Below, in pieces: positions 60,745 to 64,000 of a DNA stretch of 64,000 bases. The stretch's first letter is position 1, and every line of letters begins with the position of its first letter. The DNA is from Hymenobacter sediminis (GTDB lineage: Bacteria > Bacteroidota > Bacteroidia > Cytophagales > Hymenobacteraceae): positions 1 through 64,000 of the forward strand of contig NZ_QKNS01000010.1 in assembly GCF_003231285.1 (NCBI RefSeq). Direction: 5' to 3'. A model generated the notes under the pieces. The model did not search any database and had not been told where the DNA came from. It was given only the letters and a program-made list of their open reading frames with translations. The translations under genes and the position numbers were made by a program.

Positions 60745-61335
60745 ATGCGCAAAGCCGAGCGAACCAAGCAAAACATCATCGAGCAGGCGGCCCCTTTGTT
60801 CAACCAGAAGGGCATCGCCGGTACAACCATTGATGACATCTTGCAGGCGGCCAAAGTAGCGAAAGGGTGTCTCTACAGTCACTTTGAAAACAAAGACGAC
60901 CTCTCGGCCCAAACGGTTGACTTTCTCTTAGACAAGAGTGTCAGCTGCATCCAGGGTGTCATGAGTGCGGCAACCACGGCCAAGGGCCGGATATTTGCCT
61001 ATCTGGACTCGTGCCAAGACCCGCTGGATATGGCCATCGTGGGCGGCTGCCCCATCTTCAACCTGGCCGTAGAAGCCGACGACAACAACCCCGCCGTAAA
61101 GCAGAAAGTGGGGGCCGTGATGCAAGCCACGCAAGCCAATTTTACGGCCATTTTGCAGGCAGGCATTGACCAGGGCGAATTTGCCGCTACGCTTAAGGCC
61201 GAGGATTTTGCCTTCAAGATGTACGTCGCAGTGGAGGGCGCTACCGTTATTTGCCGGGTGCTGGCTAGCAGCCAGCCCATGCGCCGGCTGATTAAAACCC
61301 TCAAAGAGGAACTGGATGCTTACTCGCTCGGGTAG
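60745..61335 (+). CDS. TetR-family transcriptional regulator
   Basis: 196 residues. N-terminal TetR HTH: RTKQNIIEQAAPLFNQKGIA then TTIDDILQAAKVAKGCLYSH at residues 8-52. The C-terminal helical ligand domain has GGCPIFNLAVEADDNNPAVK, seen in TetR_C subgroups that control drug or aldehyde response. Sites of the AGAC-N6-GTCT type precede this gene and the following SDR gene, so it most likely represses both. Confidence 0.92.
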   Translation: MRKAERTKQNIIEQAAPLFNQKGIAGTTIDDILQAAKVAKGCLYSHFENKDDLSAQTVDFLLDKSVSCIQGVMSAATTAKGRIFAYLDSCQDPLDMAIVGGCPIFNLAVEADDNNPAVKQKVGAVMQATQANFTAILQAGIDQGEFAATLKAEDFAFKMYVAVEGATVICRVLASSQPMRRLIKTLKEELDAYSLG

Positions 61336-61355
61336 GCTTTTTTAGCTTTCAAAAT

Positions 61356-61369
61356 AGACCTTTCGGTCT
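61356..61369. promoter_or_regulatory. TetR operator site 2 (AGAC-N6-GTCT)
   Basis: AGACCTTTCGGTCT, in the 133-base gap after the tetR-type stop, 100 bases before ATG 61469. Confidence 0.65.
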
Positions 61370-61421
61370 TTTAACAACTGTTTGTTGACTGCCTTGGCCA
61401 CTTAAATTTATTTTCAATAAT

Positions 61422-61435
61422 AGACCAAAAAGTCT
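61422..61435. promoter_or_regulatory. TetR operator site 3 (AGAC-N6-GTCT)
   Basis: AGACCAAAAAGTCT, extended to a 7-bp dyad AATAGAC/GTCTATT, 33 bases before ATG 61469. Together with site 2 it flanks the probable SDR promoter, 66 bases apart. Confidence 0.7.
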
Positions 61436-61468
61436 ATTTAGTACTCTTTCACCCATTTTTCAACCACT

Positions 61469-62209
61469 ATGAACATTTCCAATAAAACCATCCTCGTCAC
61501 GGGCGGCGGCTCTGGTATCGGCCTGGCTACGGCGCAACTCCTGCTCGAAAAAGGCAACCGCCTCCTCATCACCGGCCGTAGTGAAGCCCGCTTGCAGCAA
61601 GCAGTGGCGCAGCTACCCGGTGTTACGGCTATTGCCTCCGACCTGACGGATGCAGCATCTGTTGCCGCGCTGGTGCGCCGGCTCGAAGCCGAGTTCAGCG
61701 ACCTGAGCGTGCTCATCAACAACGCCGGGCATGGCAACGTCTACCAGTTGGGTGTCGGGGCCGACGCGGCGACCAAAGCGGGGGAAGAAATGGCCGCTAA
61801 CTACCTGGGCACCATTCGACTGACCGAACTACTCCTGCCGCTCCTGACCCGCCAGCCCGAGGCGGCCATCGTCAACGTGACTTCCATTGTAGTATTTGCA
61901 CCTGCGGCCGTCATGCCTACCTATGCGGCCAGCAAAGCGGCGTTGCACTCTTACACCCAGTCCTTACGCCACACGCTGGCCCAAACCACACAAGTGAAAG
62001 TATTCGAGTTGTTCCCGCCGCTGGTGAACACTGACTTTACGACGAAAGTCGGGGGTGAAAACGGCATTCCGCCGCGGCAGGTGGCCACCGAGTTGGTAGC
62101 GGGCCTGGAGCAGGATATTACCGAAATTTTGGTTGGTCAAACGGCTCAGTTCTACGAGCTGCACCGTGCTGCGCCAGCCGAGGCCTTTGCGGCCATGAAT
62201 CAAGGCTAG
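61469..62209 (+). CDS. Short-chain dehydrogenase/reductase (DltE-like)
   Basis: 246 residues. TGGGSGIG at residues 11-18, NNAGHGN, Ser in NVTSIVV and the active-site helix YAASKAALHSYTQSLRHTL with Tyr and Lys. The 'VFELFPPLVNTDFT' stretch resembles DltE-type SDRs. Probably the target of the TetR gene just upstream, whose operator sites precede it. Confidence 0.9.
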   Translation: MNISNKTILVTGGGSGIGLATAQLLLEKGNRLLITGRSEARLQQAVAQLPGVTAIASDLTDAASVAALVRRLEAEFSDLSVLINNAGHGNVYQLGVGADAATKAGEEMAANYLGTIRLTELLLPLLTRQPEAAIVNVTSIVVFAPAAVMPTYAASKAALHSYTQSLRHTLAQTTQVKVFELFPPLVNTDFTTKVGGENGIPPRQVATELVAGLEQDITEILVGQTAQFYELHRAAPAEAFAAMNQG

Positions 62210-62547
62210 GGATTGATACTATAAAAAAAGGGAGTAGCTACTAGCTATGCCTGTTCGAGCCAGGCCAGAACTTACTTTGCTTAAAAACTGCCTTAATAGC
62301 GTTAAAACGGGCGTTTTTTGAGGCGCTGGTTCTGCTCAGATTTGCCTAACAGAAATTTCTGTTCCTACTCTTGCGCTACCCCTATAGCTCATAGGGGTTC
62401 TTGTTCCCAAAGAGCCGGTTTCTTGGTCATAGTGAACACTGCACCAAACGGCCCCGAAAACCCGCGTTTTCGGGGCCGTAGAGCGGGGTGCTAAAAGGAA
62501 CCATAAACCGGCCGATTATTGGACGGACACAAGTTTAAACCCGCTGC
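62210..62547. other. Intergenic stretch with two hairpins
   Basis: About 340 bases after the SDR gene. ACCCCTAT (62378-62385) pairs with ATAGGGGT (62391-62398), followed by TCTTGTT, a possible terminator. ACGGCCCCGAAAAC (62448-62461) pairs perfectly with GTTTTCGGGGCCGT (62466-62479), a strong 14-bp stem without a T-run. No gene recognised. Confidence 0.45.
62448..62479. terminator. Strong 14-bp hairpin
   Basis: ACGGCCCCGAAAAC and GTTTTCGGGGCCGT around a CCGC loop; lies 240 bases beyond the SDR stop and about 70 bases beyond the end of the - strand ghost at 62548, so it could end a transcript from either side. Confidence 0.5.
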
Positions 62548-62790
62548 TAGAGCAGGAAGTGCAGCGTCAAGTAGTTAAGCAGCGCATCCAACAGGCTGGG
62601 CAACAGCACGGTCGGAGCGGTGGGGCAGGCATGTAAAGCGTTGTTGCAGGAGGCATCCCGTAACGAAAAATTCAGAGTGCCGCCTATACCTTTATGCGAT
62701 GCCCGCTACCACTATACACAGATAGCAGGCAGCAAGCATAATGCGGCAAGCATGCCATAGGTGAGGAGTTGCTTTCAAGGTAGAATTCAT
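62548..62790 (-). pseudogene. Possible frameshifted small secreted protein
   Basis: From ATG 62790: MNSTLKATPHLWHACRIMLA then ACYLCIVVAGIA, a possible signal or membrane segment, then TAA; one frame over, coding-like sequence continues as GGTLNFSLRDASCNNALHAC and PTVLLPSLLDALLNYLTLHF to TAG at 62548. It may be the ghost of a small envelope protein or chance. No family recognised. Confidence 0.3.
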
Positions 62791-62884
62791 CGTTCACAGG
62801 GGCAAGCCATCCGGATGGACAGGTGGCTTCTGCTAATGGAAAGCAAAGTCAAAGCGTAGAAAGCAAAGAAGCCGGGTCTTCAAA

Positions 62885-62899
62885 TGCATCATTGTTGCA
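62885..62899. promoter_or_regulatory. Dyad TGCATCATTGTTGCA over the MerC-gene promoter
   Basis: The TTG of the 62895-62897 segment and TATCTTTG at 62917-62924 are 19 bases apart, an ideal Bacteroidetes -33/-7 pair, so the dyad covers the -33 element, the position expected of a repressor site. Nearly the same 15-mer (TGCATCATAGTTGCA) occurs before the TonB receptor (63585-63599) and its ghost (57542-57556). By context it resembles a Fur/Zur-type operator. Confidence 0.6.
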
Positions 62900-62928
62900 A
62901 TCAAAGACCCGGTTTCTATCTTTGCAGG

Positions 62929-63300
62929 ATGAAAGGATATTCATCTCGGGCGTGGGCTGACTACGGCGGTATGCTCAATGCCATGCTGTGCTTGCTGCAC
63001 TGTGCCGCCGGCCCCTTGCTGCTGGCTTGGTGGAGCGGACAGAAGCAAGAGCCCGATCCGCTGTGGGACCTCTTGTTTCTGTTGGTTAGCGGCGTACTGG
63101 TGGTAGGTGCCACTTGGCGGTTGACTGCTTGGCGGCTGAAGGCAGCGCTGTGGGCTTTTTTTACTTTGTTCGCAGTGACCATCCTCCTGGCTGACGCCTA
63201 CCCCTGGATGGAGTTGGCACAGTATGGCACCTCCGTGGGACTGCTGGGTACGCATCTGCTGAATCTGCGTCATTGCCGCCGCGCGGCCCCAGTAGCCTAA
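62929..63300 (+). CDS. MerC-domain membrane protein
   Basis: 123 residues from ATG 62929 (an upstream ATG at 62884 lies inside the operator). Four transmembrane helices. The first carries the conserved Cys-His pair MLCLLHCAAGPLLLAWWSG near residue 22, as in MerC/MerT metal-uptake proteins; the end is Cys- and basic-rich (LLNLRHCRRAAPVA). In Bacteroidota these proteins sit next to Fur/Zur genes or TonB receptors and are thought to move metal ions; here a TonB receptor follows at 63614. A -33/-7 promoter sits directly upstream and would make the transcript almost leaderless. Confidence 0.85.
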   Translation: MKGYSSRAWADYGGMLNAMLCLLHCAAGPLLLAWWSGQKQEPDPLWDLLFLLVSGVLVVGATWRLTAWRLKAALWAFFTLFAVTILLADAYPWMELAQYGTSVGLLGTHLLNLRHCRRAAPVA

Positions 63301-63584
63301 CGGTTGTTTTTCCAGCGGTATTCGTGTTGCCGCTTAGATGCTTGGTCAAAGGATCCTGGCATACTCAGGTACAGAACACCTGCTTGTGATGCGGTATATG
63401 CAAATATGTTGCATAATATCCATGACTCTAAAGGAGAGAGTTGCACGGAGTAGATACAACTTCAAGCAGTTGATATAAAGCAATTTGAGCTTGATAGGTT
63501 TACTGCTCGGGCGTAATATATGATAGCTTGTCGCCCTTGCTGACTCAGTGAGCAGTAGGAATCCTAAACCTGATTTTAGTTATT
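63301..63584. other. Intergenic stretch
   Basis: About 280 AT-rich bases between the MerC-domain gene and the receptor's regulatory dyad. Nothing else recognised. Confidence 0.35.
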
Positions 63585-63599
63585 TGCATCATAGTTGCA
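63585..63599. promoter_or_regulatory. Dyad TGCATCATAGTTGCA upstream of the TonB receptor
   Basis: Identical to 57542-57556 and one base different from 62885-62899. It lies 29 bases upstream of the TTG start; in the ghost copy the distance is the same. Candidate operator of the metal regulator. Confidence 0.6.
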
Positions 63600-63613
63600 T
63601 TTAATAAATCAGG

Positions 63614-64000
63614 TTGAAAAAGAAGCTGTACCCGCCTATTGTAGCTGTACTGACTGTGATCGGGCCTAGCTCGGTCTTTGCCCAACAGACCACCTCCGCT
63701 GTATTGGGCCGCGTAGAAGCCACGGATACAGGGAGGCCCTTAGAGTTGGTGAGCGTGTTTGTGCAGTCTATGGGTACTGGTACTGCCACTACCTCGGCCG
63801 GTACCTTCCGGCTGGCTGGCCTGCCCAACGGCCCTATCACCCTAACTATTTCGCAGCTGGGTTACCGGGCGCGGGTACTAAGCTTTAAGCTCCGCACCGA
63901 CACTACCCTGGTCGTGCAGCTGGCCCCCGAATCGCTGGCGCTACCTGACGTGACGGTAACCGCCCGCGAGGAGCCGCTGGGCTCTTCCTCCCGCATCGGG
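63614..64000 (+). CDS. TonB-dependent receptor, N-terminal part (runs off the window)
   Basis: 129 codons from TTG 63614, open to the edge. Signal peptide KKKLYPPIVAVLTVIGPSSV cut at FAQ (about residue 23). Residues 30-110 are the carboxypeptidase-regulatory domain (VLGRVEATDTGRPLELVSVF, ATTSAGTFRLAGLPNGPITL, LGYRARVLSFKLRTDTTLVV), followed by ALPDVTVTAREEPLG, the usual entry to the plug. It imports a metal chelate or similar through the outer membrane with TonB energy. The TTG start is supported by the signal peptide beginning there and by the matching position of TTG in the ghost. Confidence 0.85.
   Translation, partial: MKKKLYPPIVAVLTVIGPSSVFAQQTTSAVLGRVEATDTGRPLELVSVFVQSMGTGTATTSAGTFRLAGLPNGPITLTISQLGYRARVLSFKLRTDTTLVVQLAPESLALPDVTVTAREEPLGSSSRIG

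Overview
The window looks like chromosomal DNA from a Bacteroidota bacterium close to Hymenobacter. The gene families point there: carboxypeptidase-regulatory (CarboxypepD_reg-like) domains, a TonB-dependent receptor, a type A Por/T9SS sorting tail, LytTR regulators, a Reg_prop propeller and a MerC-domain protein. So do the GC-rich codons and promoters of the Bacteroidetes TAnnTTTG type. No rRNA, tRNA or CRISPR array was seen. Most of the window is ordinary single-copy genes separated by unusually many decayed genes; I count about a dozen recognisable gene ghosts.

Layout. 0-10 kb: a repeat copy, a truncated Reg_prop sensor, a STAS-domain ghost, a class C beta-lactamase-like hydrolase, an AbiE-type toxin-antitoxin pair, small membrane and lipoproteins, an AraC regulator divergent from a TetX-like FAD monooxygenase, a triply frameshifted YdeI/OmdA-type gene, a haloalkane-dehalogenase-like hydrolase and a serine-recombinase scrap. 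10-21 kb: a dense ion, osmotic and pH-stress block (BCCT transporter with a universal stress protein, MscS channel, DUF421 ghost, DUF2254, collapsed trehalose synthase/phosphatase, DUF389, ClC channel, NhaA). 21-34 kb: metallo-beta-lactamase-fold hydrolase plus cupin, NmrA-type reductase with divergent HxlR regulator, YncE-like propeller plus DUF305, a LytS/LytTR two-component pair, an AraC-SDR cassette and several envelope proteins. 35-41 kb: a large six-hairpin glycosidase lipoprotein, the ghost of an alpha-amylase with CBM26 and sorting tail, and a membrane MutS-like ATPase. 41-46 kb: pyrB, pyrC, purE, purK. 46-55 kb: small envelope proteins, a GH18 chitinase, an ECF sigma operon, a Kazal-type lipoprotein and kup. 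55-64 kb: an M14 carboxypeptidase, ghosts of a TonB receptor and of nhaA, a second AraC-SDR cassette, the second repeat copy in inverse orientation, a TetR-SDR pair with three matching operators, a MerC-domain gene and the start of a TonB receptor that runs off the edge.

How it works together. Two themes recur. One is small redox enzymes paired with a private regulator (AraC/TetX-like, HxlR/NmrA, AraC/SDR twice, TetR/SDR). The other is ion, osmotic and acid homeostasis (BCCT, MscS, ClC, NhaA, Kup and companions). The most testable new observations are: a 15-bp dyad shared by the MerC gene, the intact TonB receptor and the receptor ghost, at conserved spacing in the last two; three AGAC-N6-GTCT operators around the TetR-SDR pair; a 13-bp palindromic core shared by the HxlR-NmrA promoter and the AbiE operon promoter; and a ~268-bp inverted repeat bounding ~60 kb.
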